Shown piece by piece: positions 6,132 to 11,201 of a DNA stretch of 11,201 bases. Each line of letters begins with the position of its first letter. The stretch's first letter is position 1. The stretch spans positions 1-11,201 of the forward strand of contig JBJDXI010000086.1 of NCBI GenBank assembly GCA_051866595.1. Direction: 5' to 3'. Position numbers and translations under genes: made by a program. This stretch comes from UBA7702 sp051866595. Lineage in GTDB: Bacteria; Bacillota; Dehalobacteriia; UBA7702. A model generated the notes under the pieces. The model was not told where the DNA came from. It did not search any database and saw only the letters and a list, made by a program, of their open reading frames with translations.

Positions 6132-7376
6132 TCAATGAACCGTGGCGTTGGTTTCCCGGTATTTTCCGGGACTGACGCCGGTAACCGTGCGAAAAACTCT
6201 TGTGAAATAGCTTTGTTCCTCAAATCCCACCATGGCCGGAATATCGGAAAGGGCGTATTTGCTGTTTTTCAGCAGCAGTTTGCTCTTTTCAATGCGGACG
6301 TTGGTGAGGTATTTGGTAAAGGTGACGTCCATTTCTTTTTTAAAAACCTTGCTGAAATAAGGGGCGCTGAAATGGACGTAATCGGCAATATCCTGAAGAG
6401 AGAATTTTTCGCTGTAATGGTCTTCAATGTATTGCAGCGCCGAATAAATCATATCGGCGTTTTTGATCCCGGGCACGATGGTTCCGGCTTCCAGCAGGCC
6501 GGGAATGGTATCCTGTGTCCAGGTGATCAGTTCGTCTTTGGTCTTGATCTGCTCCAGATCGTTCAGAACGTTCAGACAGCGATCGCTGAGGAAACACTGG
6601 CCCTCCTGTTCAAGAGAACGGTCGTAAACGGAAAGCACCAGCTGGGTCAAAGCGGCTTTGCCCTGCTTTAACGAGGTCTGTCCTTTGAGAACGGAGATCA
6701 TCTGATCCATTTCCTTGTTGATGACGGCGGGTTCCTTTTGGCCGTAATCTTCCAACAGTGCCTGCCAGGGGATTTCCGCTTTATTGACGGTGTCGTTTTC
6801 CATGTGGCGGCGAAAGGCCTCCCGCATATCCTTGCAGGCGGCGCTGTTCCCCCGGGAATCCGAAAACGTTGAGGCGACCCTGTCTAAAAGGCTTTTCAGA
6901 CTGCTGAGCCGCTCTTCGGAAATCACCGGTGATTCCATCAGTGATTTTTTTAAATCCGGATACGATTTCAGCAGTTCCTCATGGTTCGCGGTAACATTTT
7001 TCAGATACGCGAGATCCGAAGAGGAATGGTTGAGAAACGTATGGCCGGCGATGAGGGCGGCTTCAACGCGGCCGCCGATGATGATGGGGGAAGCCCAGTG
7101 CAGTAACCCCATGGGACAGTAATAAGTTTTGGAACTTTCCGTATCGGTAGCCCGGATCGCGCCTTCAAAATGCGTATTGATACAGCGTTTGCCGATTTCT
7201 TTATTGAGGCAGTAGCAAAGCTGATCATGGAGCTTTCCCTCGCAGGGATTGACGATCTTCGTTCCGTTTTCCGTCAGCACCAAGCACTCAACCCCCGTGG
7301 AAAGGGCGTAGTCTTTTGCGGCGGCAAGAACATCTTCCATATTGAGTTTTGTCTGTGTCGCTGCGTGTTCTGTCAT
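6132..7376 (-). CDS. PocR-domain AraC-family transcriptional regulator
   Basis: The 414-residue protein has an N-terminal PocR ligand-sensing domain (about 12-150) and a C-terminal AraC/XylS DNA-binding domain (about 306-414) with two helix-turn-helix units: S-L-Q-D-I-A-D-Y-V-H…Y-F-S-K-V-F, and L-S-D-I-P-A-M-V-G-F…Y-F-T-R-V-F followed by T-G-V-S-P-G-K-Y-R. The PocR part carries the cysteine set typical of that domain (C45, C54, C56, C65, C87) and the closing P-I-I-I-G-G-R-V-E-A-A-L-I-A-G motif. PocR domains sense small molecules; in Salmonella PocR answers to propanediol, but no pdu or cob gene is here, so the ligand is unknown. I chose the ATG at 7376 because the longer frame from 7430 (GTG) would lie inside ilvE. 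Its ribosome site is weak (AAGAAAA), but ilvE stops only 5 nt upstream, so coupled translation is likely. It probably controls its own operon. Confidence 0.88.
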   Translation of the reverse strand: MTEHAATQTKLNMEDVLAAAKDYALSTGVECLVLTENGTKIVNPCEGKLHDQLCYCLNKEIGKRCINTHFEGAIRATDTESSKTYYCPMGLLHWASPIIIGGRVEAALIAGHTFLNHSSSDLAYLKNVTANHEELLKSYPDLKKSLMESPVISEERLSSLKSLLDRVASTFSDSRGNSAACKDMREAFRRHMENDTVNKAEIPWQALLEDYGQKEPAVINKEMDQMISVLKGQTSLKQGKAALTQLVLSVYDRSLEQEGQCFLSDRCLNVLNDLEQIKTKDELITWTQDTIPGLLEAGTIVPGIKNADMIYSALQYIEDHYSEKFSLQDIADYVHFSAPYFSKVFKKEMDVTFTKYLTNVRIEKSKLLLKNSKYALSDIPAMVGFEEQSYFTRVFRTVTGVSPGKYRETNATVH

Positions 7377-7381
7377 TTTTC

Positions 7382-8443
7382 TTATTTGACTTCCATGGTC
7401 CAGCCGAAGGGATCTTCCAGGCGGCCCCACTGAATACCGGTGAGGGTGTCGTACATTTTCTTGGTGAGTTCACCCATTTCGCCGTTGTTGATGGTGATTT
7501 TGTTGCCTTTCATGTTCAGTTCGGAAACGGGGCTGACCACGGCGGCGGTACCGGAACCGAAAACTTCTTCCAGTTCGCCTTTTGCGTGGCGTTCAAAAAC
7601 TTCGGCGATGGGAACGGTGCGTTCGCTGACTTTAATCCCCATGTGTTTGGCCAGTTCCACAACGGATTTCCGGGTAATCCCGCCGAGGATGGAACCGTTC
7701 AGGGCCGGGGTGACCAGTTCGTCGTTGAATTTGAAGAAAATATTCATGGCACCGACTTCTTCAACGTTTTTATGGGTGACACCGTCGAGCCAGAGAACCT
7801 GGGAATAGCCTTTTTCGTGGGCGATTTCACCGGCTAAGAGGCTGGCGGCGTAGTTCCCGGCGGTTTTGGCGAAGCCCATGCCGCCTTTGACGGCCCGGAC
7901 GTATTCATCTTCCACATAAATTTTTACGGGTTTCAGGCCTTCGGCATAGTAAGGACCTACCGGCGAGAGGATGACGCAGTAAATATATTTCGTGGAAGCT
8001 TTTACGCCGATGTAAGGATCGTTGGCGAAAACGAAAGGACGGATATATAAGGAAGTATCCGGCGCGGTGGGGATCCAGTCCTGTTCCAGACGGATTAAAT
8101 CCAAAAGACCTTCAAGGAGGTATTTTTCATCGAGTTTCGGAATGCACAATCTTTCGCAGGAAAGGTTCAGGCGCTTGAAGTTTTCTTCCGGACGGAACAG
8201 ATTGATTTTGCCTTCCGGTGTGCGGTAAGCTTTCAAGCCTTCAAACACGGTCTGTCCGTAATGGATGACCATGGAGGAAGGTTCCATTGCAAAGGGTCCG
8301 TAGGGAACGATCTTTGCGTCATGCCAGCCGTCTTCGTCGTGTTCCATAACGAGCATATGGTCGGTAAATACTTTCCCAAAAGTTAAATTGGCAGCATCGG
8401 GTTTTGCTTTTAAGTTGGTACTTTTCTGAATTTCAATGGTCAT
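7382..8443 (-). CDS. ilvE: Branched-chain amino acid aminotransferase
   Basis: The 353-residue protein is a fold-type IV PLP enzyme of the longer BCAT class. It interconverts leucine, isoleucine and valine with their 2-oxo acids, using 2-oxoglutarate/glutamate. Visible signatures are Y-G-P-F at 48-51, G-Q-T-V-F-E-G-L-K-A-Y at 63-73, Y-I-R-P at 133-136, the PLP lysine K193 in F-A-K-T-A-G-N-Y, Q-V-L-W-L-D-G at 215-221 with V-E-E-V-G-A-M-N-I-F-F just after, and F-G-S-G-T-A-A-V-V-S-P near 310. AGGGAG nine bases upstream of the ATG at 8443 serves as ribosome site. It is the first gene of a leftward block; the PocR/AraC regulator follows after 5 nt. No other ilv or leu gene is in the window. BCATs also make methionine from its 2-oxo acid, a possible link to msrC downstream (inference). 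Confidence 0.96.
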   Translation of the reverse strand: MTIEIQKSTNLKAKPDAANLTFGKVFTDHMLVMEHDEDGWHDAKIVPYGPFAMEPSSMVIHYGQTVFEGLKAYRTPEGKINLFRPEENFKRLNLSCERLCIPKLDEKYLLEGLLDLIRLEQDWIPTAPDTSLYIRPFVFANDPYIGVKASTKYIYCVILSPVGPYYAEGLKPVKIYVEDEYVRAVKGGMGFAKTAGNYAASLLAGEIAHEKGYSQVLWLDGVTHKNVEEVGAMNIFFKFNDELVTPALNGSILGGITRKSVVELAKHMGIKVSERTVPIAEVFERHAKGELEEVFGSGTAAVVSPVSELNMKGNKITINNGEMGELTKKMYDTLTGIQWGRLEDPFGWTMEVK

Positions 8444-8475
8444 GATGCATTTCTCCCTTTAAGTATTATTATTTC

Positions 8476-8504
8476 ATTTTACTCTCTTTTGAATGAAAAT
8501 ACAA
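8476..8504 (-). promoter_or_regulatory. Possible ilvE promoter
   Basis: Read leftward, TTGTAT (8504-8499), a 17-bp spacer and TAAAAT (8481-8476) resemble a vegetative promoter: -10 matches 5 of 6, -35 only 3 of 6. It lies about 33 nt before the ilvE start and overlaps the possible spoIVB promoter on the other strand. Confidence 0.35.
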
Positions 8505-8518
8505 GCAATTTTTACAAT
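8489..8518 (+). promoter_or_regulatory. Possible vegetative-type promoter for spoIVB
   Basis: TTGAAT (8489-8494), an 18-bp spacer and TACAAT (8513-8518) match the sigma-A consensus at 4 and 5 of 6 positions. spoIVB is a forespore gene in Bacillus (sigma-F/sigma-G), but I found no convincing match to those consensus sequences here, so this call is tentative. Confidence 0.3.
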
Positions 8519-8593
8519 GGCTCTTTTTCCCTGTTTTGGTTTTTGAAAACGGCGCAAAATAAAATCAGTATTTTGATTACGGAGATAAAAACA

Positions 8594-9820
8594 TTGTTCA
8601 GAAAGAAAAAAATACGGTTTGTTTTACTGTCGTTTTTGCTATGCGCCGTCCTTTGCCTTCTGCCCCTTTACAATGACCGCCATTATTATGTCGCCGCCGG
8701 CGACACCATTGATCTGCCGAAGCTTTTTTCGGCCTTTATTGATTATGAGGTGACATCGGAAGACGGCAAATCGGCGGAAAAGAACGGCGAGACGTATCGT
8801 TTTGATGATGCCGGTGAATATTTCCTGGGGTCGAAGCTCTTCGGCGTGGTGCCCCTGAAAACCGCGTCGGTTTCGGTTTATAACGAAAAGGAAGTCGTTC
8901 CCGGCGGTCAGTCTGTGGGACTCATCATGAAAACCCGGGGTGTGGTGGTGGTTGGCTATTCCGCCGTCACCGATGATCGGGGGAAAACGGTGTATCCCGC
9001 CAAGGAAGGCGGCATCGCCCTGGGAGATTGCATTGTAAAAATCGAAGGTACCGCGGTGAGCGGCGATGATGACGTGATGACGCTGATTGATCGCTGCGGC
9101 AAAGACGGATCCGTTACCGTTGAAATCAGCCGGGGAGGAGAAACTCAGCTGAAAACGATTTCCTCGTATTACTGTGAGGAAACGGGACGGTACCGCATCG
9201 GGCTTTATGTCCGTGACAATACCGGCGGTGTCGGCACCATGACCTATTACGATCCGGCGACGGGACGATACGGCGCTTTGGGGCATACGGTTTTGGAAGC
9301 GAAAGAGGAGGAAAGCGGCATTTCCGGACGGATCCTGCCGGCGGCCATTAGCGGTATCAACGCCGCCGGTGAAGGTAAGACCGGAGAGAAGATTGGTTAT
9401 TTCAGTCCCGGCGCTTTTGAGGGAACCATCGATCATATCGGTGTGTACGGCGTTTTCGGTGAACTGAAGGACCCCTTGGAAAATGAGGAGCTGCCGCTGG
9501 TGCAGACGGCTTCTCCCGATGAGGTAAAAAAAGGGAAAGCGCAGATTATCACCGTTCTCGACGGTGAAACGCCGGAATGGTTTGATATTGAAATCACGGA
9601 AATCGACCCCGATGACGAAACCGGCAAAGGGCTTGCCATTACAGTGACGGATTCCCGGCTGCTTCAGCGTACCGGCGGAATTATCCAGGGCATGAGTGGC
9701 AGTCCGATTCTACAGGACGGAAAGCTGGTGGGAGCGGTGACCTATGTGATGGTAAACCAGCCGGAGAGAGGATACGGATGTCTGATTCACTATATGATGA
9801 AGGAGGGCGGCGTGGAATAA
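8594..9820 (+). CDS. spoIVB: SpoIVB sporulation signalling serine protease (PDZ + S55 peptidase)
   Basis: The 408-residue product matches Bacillus SpoIVB over most of its length. A membrane anchor (about residues 8-26) is followed by V-V-P-G-G-Q-S-V-G (start of the PDZ region, about 101-187), G-L-Y-V-R-D-N-T-G-G-V-G-T-M-T-Y, Y-G-A-L-G-H and G-M-S-G-S-P. The triad is intact: H231 in A-L-G-H, D353 in V-T-D-S-R and S368 in G-M-S-G-S-P, with the same D-to-S spacing as B. subtilis D363/S378. In Bacillus the forespore secretes it across the inner membrane, where it cleaves SpoIVFA and so releases SpoIVFB to process pro-sigma-K. The frame is open from a TTG at 8489, but that start lacks a ribosome site. 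The TTG at 8594 has ACGGAG nine bases upstream and puts the basic residues and the membrane segment right at the N-terminus, so it is preferred; no in-frame ATG exists nearby. Confidence 0.94.
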   Translation: MFRKKKIRFVLLSFLLCAVLCLLPLYNDRHYYVAAGDTIDLPKLFSAFIDYEVTSEDGKSAEKNGETYRFDDAGEYFLGSKLFGVVPLKTASVSVYNEKEVVPGGQSVGLIMKTRGVVVVGYSAVTDDRGKTVYPAKEGGIALGDCIVKIEGTAVSGDDDVMTLIDRCGKDGSVTVEISRGGETQLKTISSYYCEETGRYRIGLYVRDNTGGVGTMTYYDPATGRYGALGHTVLEAKEEESGISGRILPAAISGINAAGEGKTGEKIGYFSPGAFEGTIDHIGVYGVFGELKDPLENEELPLVQTASPDEVKKGKAQIITVLDGETPEWFDIEITEIDPDDETGKGLAITVTDSRLLQRTGGIIQGMSGSPILQDGKLVGAVTYVMVNQPERGYGCLIHYMMKEGGVE

Positions 9821-9973
9821 TTGCTTTGAAGAAATAATTTATTGCTCGAAAGCAATAATAAAATCATTTTTGAGCAGGTGATTTGATTGTTTTTGAAATA
9901 TTTTCACAAAAAAATTTAAAAACGCGGCAGGAATTCCGTGTTTTTCATAGAATTATTGCTTGAAAGAAATATT
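9821..9973 (+). repeat. Three copies of an 18-bp repeat between spoIVB and spo0A
   Basis: TTGCTTTGAAGAAATAAT (9821-9838), TTGCTCGAAAGCAATAAT (9842-9859) and TTGCTTGAAAGAAATATT (9956-9973) agree pairwise at 14-15 of 18 positions. The middle copy is part of a perfect 8-bp inverted repeat (9839-9846 with 9851-9858, loop CGAA). The third lies on the expected spo0A transcription start. The TCGAAA core of the middle copy resembles part of the Spo0A box TGTCGAA, but the match is incomplete. Confidence 0.6.
9927..9955 (+). promoter_or_regulatory. Sigma-H promoter of spo0A
   Basis: GCAGGAATT (9927-9935), an 11-bp spacer and ATAGAATTA (9947-9955) match the Bacillus sigma-H consensus RnAGGAwww-N11-12-RnnGAATww at every defined position. 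It sits about 43 bp before the spo0A start, as does the sigma-H promoter (Ps) of spo0A in B. subtilis. The start of transcription should fall near 9961. Confidence 0.75.
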
Positions 9974-9997
9974 TCATCAGATTATGGGAGAATAAAC

Positions 9998-10756
9998 ATG
10001 ACGGAAAACATCAAAATCATTATTGCAGACGACAACAAGAATTTCAGTGAAAATTTAGAGCAATTCCTGGAATCCAACGAAGACATGACCGTCGTTGGTA
10101 TGACGAACAACGGCATTGACGCTCTGAAAATGGTGGAGGAACTGGAACCGGATATTCTGATCCTCGATCTCATTCTGCCGCGTCTGGACGGTCTCGGTGT
10201 TCTGAATCATCTGAACGGGATGACCCATCGGCCGAAGGTCATCATTTCCACCGCCATGGGTCAGGAGAACATGACCCAGGAGGCCGTTCGTCTGGGCATC
10301 GATTATTTTCTGCTGAAGCCCTATGATTTTCAGACCATTTCCATGCGGATTCATCAGCTGGCCGGCAGCGGCATGGCTGTGACTCCACAGGCGTCTTCCG
10401 CCGGCAGCTATGATGTGGAAGTAACTTCCATTCTGCATCAGATGGGTGTGCCGGCTCACATCAAGGGCTATCAGTATCTCCGCGACGCCATTGTCTTTGT
10501 GATTGAGGACATCAATCTCCTCGGCGCCGTGACCAAAGAACTCTACCCGATGATCGCCGAAAAATACAATACCACCGCAAGCAGGGTGGAGCGCGCCATC
10601 CGCCACGGTATTGAACTGGCATGGGACCGCGGAAACATCGATCTCATGAACAAGTATTTCGGCTACACCATCGATGTGGAACGGGGTAAACCCACCAACA
10701 GTGAATTTATCGCCATGATTGCCGATAAATTGAAAATGGCCAACCGGTTGGCCTGA
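9998..10756 (+). CDS. spo0A: Stage 0 sporulation response regulator Spo0A
   Basis: The 252-residue protein has the two Spo0A domains. The receiver (about 5-122) has the acidic pair D11/D12, the phosphorylation site D57 in I-L-I-L-D-L, T85 and K107 in L-L-K-P-Y-D. A variable linker (about 123-139) leads to the Spo0A DNA-binding domain, starting V-T-S-I-L-H-Q-M-G-V-P-A-H-I-K-G-Y and containing the near-invariant T-A-S-R-V-E-R-A-I-R-H recognition helix region (193-203). When phosphorylated it binds 0A boxes and commits the cell to sporulation. The frame is open 20 codons further up, but the ATG at 9998 has GGGAG seven bases upstream and gives the family start. It lies 177 nt after spoIVB with its own sigma-H-type promoter, and ends in a strong terminator. 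Confidence 0.97.
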   Translation: MTENIKIIIADDNKNFSENLEQFLESNEDMTVVGMTNNGIDALKMVEELEPDILILDLILPRLDGLGVLNHLNGMTHRPKVIISTAMGQENMTQEAVRLGIDYFLLKPYDFQTISMRIHQLAGSGMAVTPQASSAGSYDVEVTSILHQMGVPAHIKGYQYLRDAIVFVIEDINLLGAVTKELYPMIAEKYNTTASRVERAIRHGIELAWDRGNIDLMNKYFGYTIDVERGKPTNSEFIAMIADKLKMANRLA

Positions 10757-10765
10757 AATGAAGAT

Positions 10766-10800
10766 AAAAAGACAACAGTTTCGGGGCTGTTGTCTTTTTA
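10766..10800. terminator. Terminator of spo0A
   Basis: AAAAAGACAACAG (10766-10778) pairs perfectly with CTGTTGTCTTTTT (10787-10799) around an 8-nt loop, 9 nt past the stop codon. The flanking A-run means it could also end leftward transcripts. Confidence 0.9.
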
Positions 10801-10929
10801 TATATTTATTGATAGATGGAAGAAGAGCGGGATTCCGGTTGAGAATACGGTATGCGAAGCTTTTCGGCGGCGATGATCTGTTCGCGGCTGTTTTCGGCAG
10901 GATAAGTGCGGTTTTGACATTCTCTTCGG

Positions 10930-10958
10930 TTGAGCTCTTCTCGCGCTTTTGTTACAAT
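10930..10958 (+). promoter_or_regulatory. Extended -10 vegetative promoter at the right edge
   Basis: TTGAGC (10930-10935), a 17-bp spacer and TACAAT (10953-10958) preceded by TGT make a good sigma-A type promoter with an extended -10. Transcription would start near 10965 and run rightward off the window. Confidence 0.55.
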
Positions 10959-10964
10959 AAAAGA

Positions 10965-11201
10965 GGAGGACAAGTCCGCGGCGTGACTTTTGGCCGCGGC
11001 GGAGGGAAACCGAAAATCCGCTTTTTTCTTTCTTTTTCGGATCGGCGCCGTTCTCCGCCGACCCGGAAAGGCGAGGAAAATTTTGCCGGGCGGAGCTGTT
11101 TTGTTACCATCTTTTCGGCCGGTTTTCTCTGTCCCAAACAGTGCTTTTCGCTGTTTCCTCTCTTTTTGGTTTTCCCTTTTTGCTCCGTTTTATTACAGGC
11201 G
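10965..11201 (+). other. GC-rich leader or small RNA region, no confident gene
   Basis: The 10801-11201 stretch holds no gene I can support. Downstream of the promoter, CCGCGGC (10976-10982) pairs with GCCGCGG (10993-10999). Right after it GCGGA (10999-11003) pairs with TCCGC (11017-11021), enclosing GG-GAAA-CC, followed by TTTTTTC (11022-11028), which looks like an early terminator. A second hairpin (11136-11143 with 11149-11156) is followed by a T-rich run. GAGGAGG at about 10963-10969 resembles a ribosome site, but the nearest in-frame start is a GTG at 10983, 13 nt away. The frame it opens runs to the window end without a recognisable product. On the other strand a frame ending at about 10806 is also stop-free for over 120 codons, but has no ATG or ribosome site. 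Confidence 0.35.

Noticed and set aside
5949..6671. 240-codon rightward frame opposite msrC and the regulator
   Set aside because: It spans two well-supported genes and their spacer on the other strand, and shows no domain signature.
8639..9436. 265-codon leftward frame inside spoIVB
   Set aside because: Antisense to a gene with an intact catalytic triad; no ribosome site or motif.
10962..11030. RNase P RNA candidate, from the GAGGA…AGTCC similarity
   Set aside because: Only the first few bases resemble the conserved 5' motif; the later conserved RNase P segments are absent.
10952..11137. 61-codon leftward frame at the right edge
   Set aside because: Extremely basic and Pro/Arg-rich, with no homology I recognise, and it ends within the rightward promoter's -10 region.
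10806..11189. Stop-free leftward frame of about 128 codons
   Set aside because: Its last third looks protein-like in codon choice, but there is no ATG or GTG and no ribosome site. The only usual start is a TTG giving 55 residues. I could not support it as a gene, though a decayed gene is possible.
1..11201. CRISPR array, tRNA, rRNA, insertion sequence or prophage genes
   Set aside because: No regularly spaced repeats, cloverleaf-type sequence, transposase or phage protein motif was found by reading both strands.

Overview
The window looks like chromosomal DNA from a spore-forming member of the Bacillota (Clostridia-like; a sporulating Negativicute is also possible). The main reason is the adjacent pair spoIVB–spo0A, which is found only in endospore formers. 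An S-layer-homology (SLH) surface protein, a lipoprotein-type solute-binding protein, strong AGGAG-type ribosome binding sites and many hairpin-plus-T-run terminators fit this. Genus cannot be told from the sequence.

Layout. 1-1745 (+) is the 3' part of a gene for a secreted or surface protein: a PHP/CehA-McbA-type metallohydrolase domain followed by three C-terminal SLH repeats. Two hairpin terminators (1814-1840 and 1882-1908) separate it from a leftward block. That block reads, in transcription order, an orphan OpuAC-type osmoprotectant-binding lipoprotein (3102-4055), a terminator, a divergent protein that aligns by eye with the TrpF fold but lacks its catalytic residues (2496-3056), and the phosphodiesterase yfcE (1938-2492). 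Back-to-back extended -10 promoters around 4086-4141 drive the binding protein leftward and an Ldh2-family malate/L-lactate-type dehydrogenase rightward (4240-5343). A structured, internally repeated, repeat-like segment (about 5351-5565) and a bidirectional terminator (5575-5606) follow.

5631-8443 is a leftward three-gene block, probably one operon: ilvE (branched-chain aminotransferase), a PocR-domain AraC-type regulator starting 5 nt after ilvE, and a GAF-type free methionine-(R)-sulfoxide reductase. Divergent from it, spoIVB (8594-9820) and spo0A (9998-10756) run rightward. The gap between them carries a perfect match to the sigma-H promoter consensus and three copies of an 18-bp repeat. 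spo0A ends in a strong terminator. The last 400 bases hold a good extended -10 promoter followed by a GC-rich leader with a terminator-like hairpin, but no gene that can be called with confidence.

How the genes relate. SpoIVB (forespore signalling protease that triggers sigma-K activation) and Spo0A (master sporulation regulator) belong to the sporulation programme. ilvE, the PocR regulator and the sulfoxide reductase suggest an amino-acid or redox-linked operon with its own sensor. The other genes look like single metabolic or transport units. I do not see a defence island, phage, CRISPR array or complete insertion sequence. The most unusual items are the degenerate TrpF-like protein, the structured segment at 5351-5565, the spo0A control region and the leader at the right edge.
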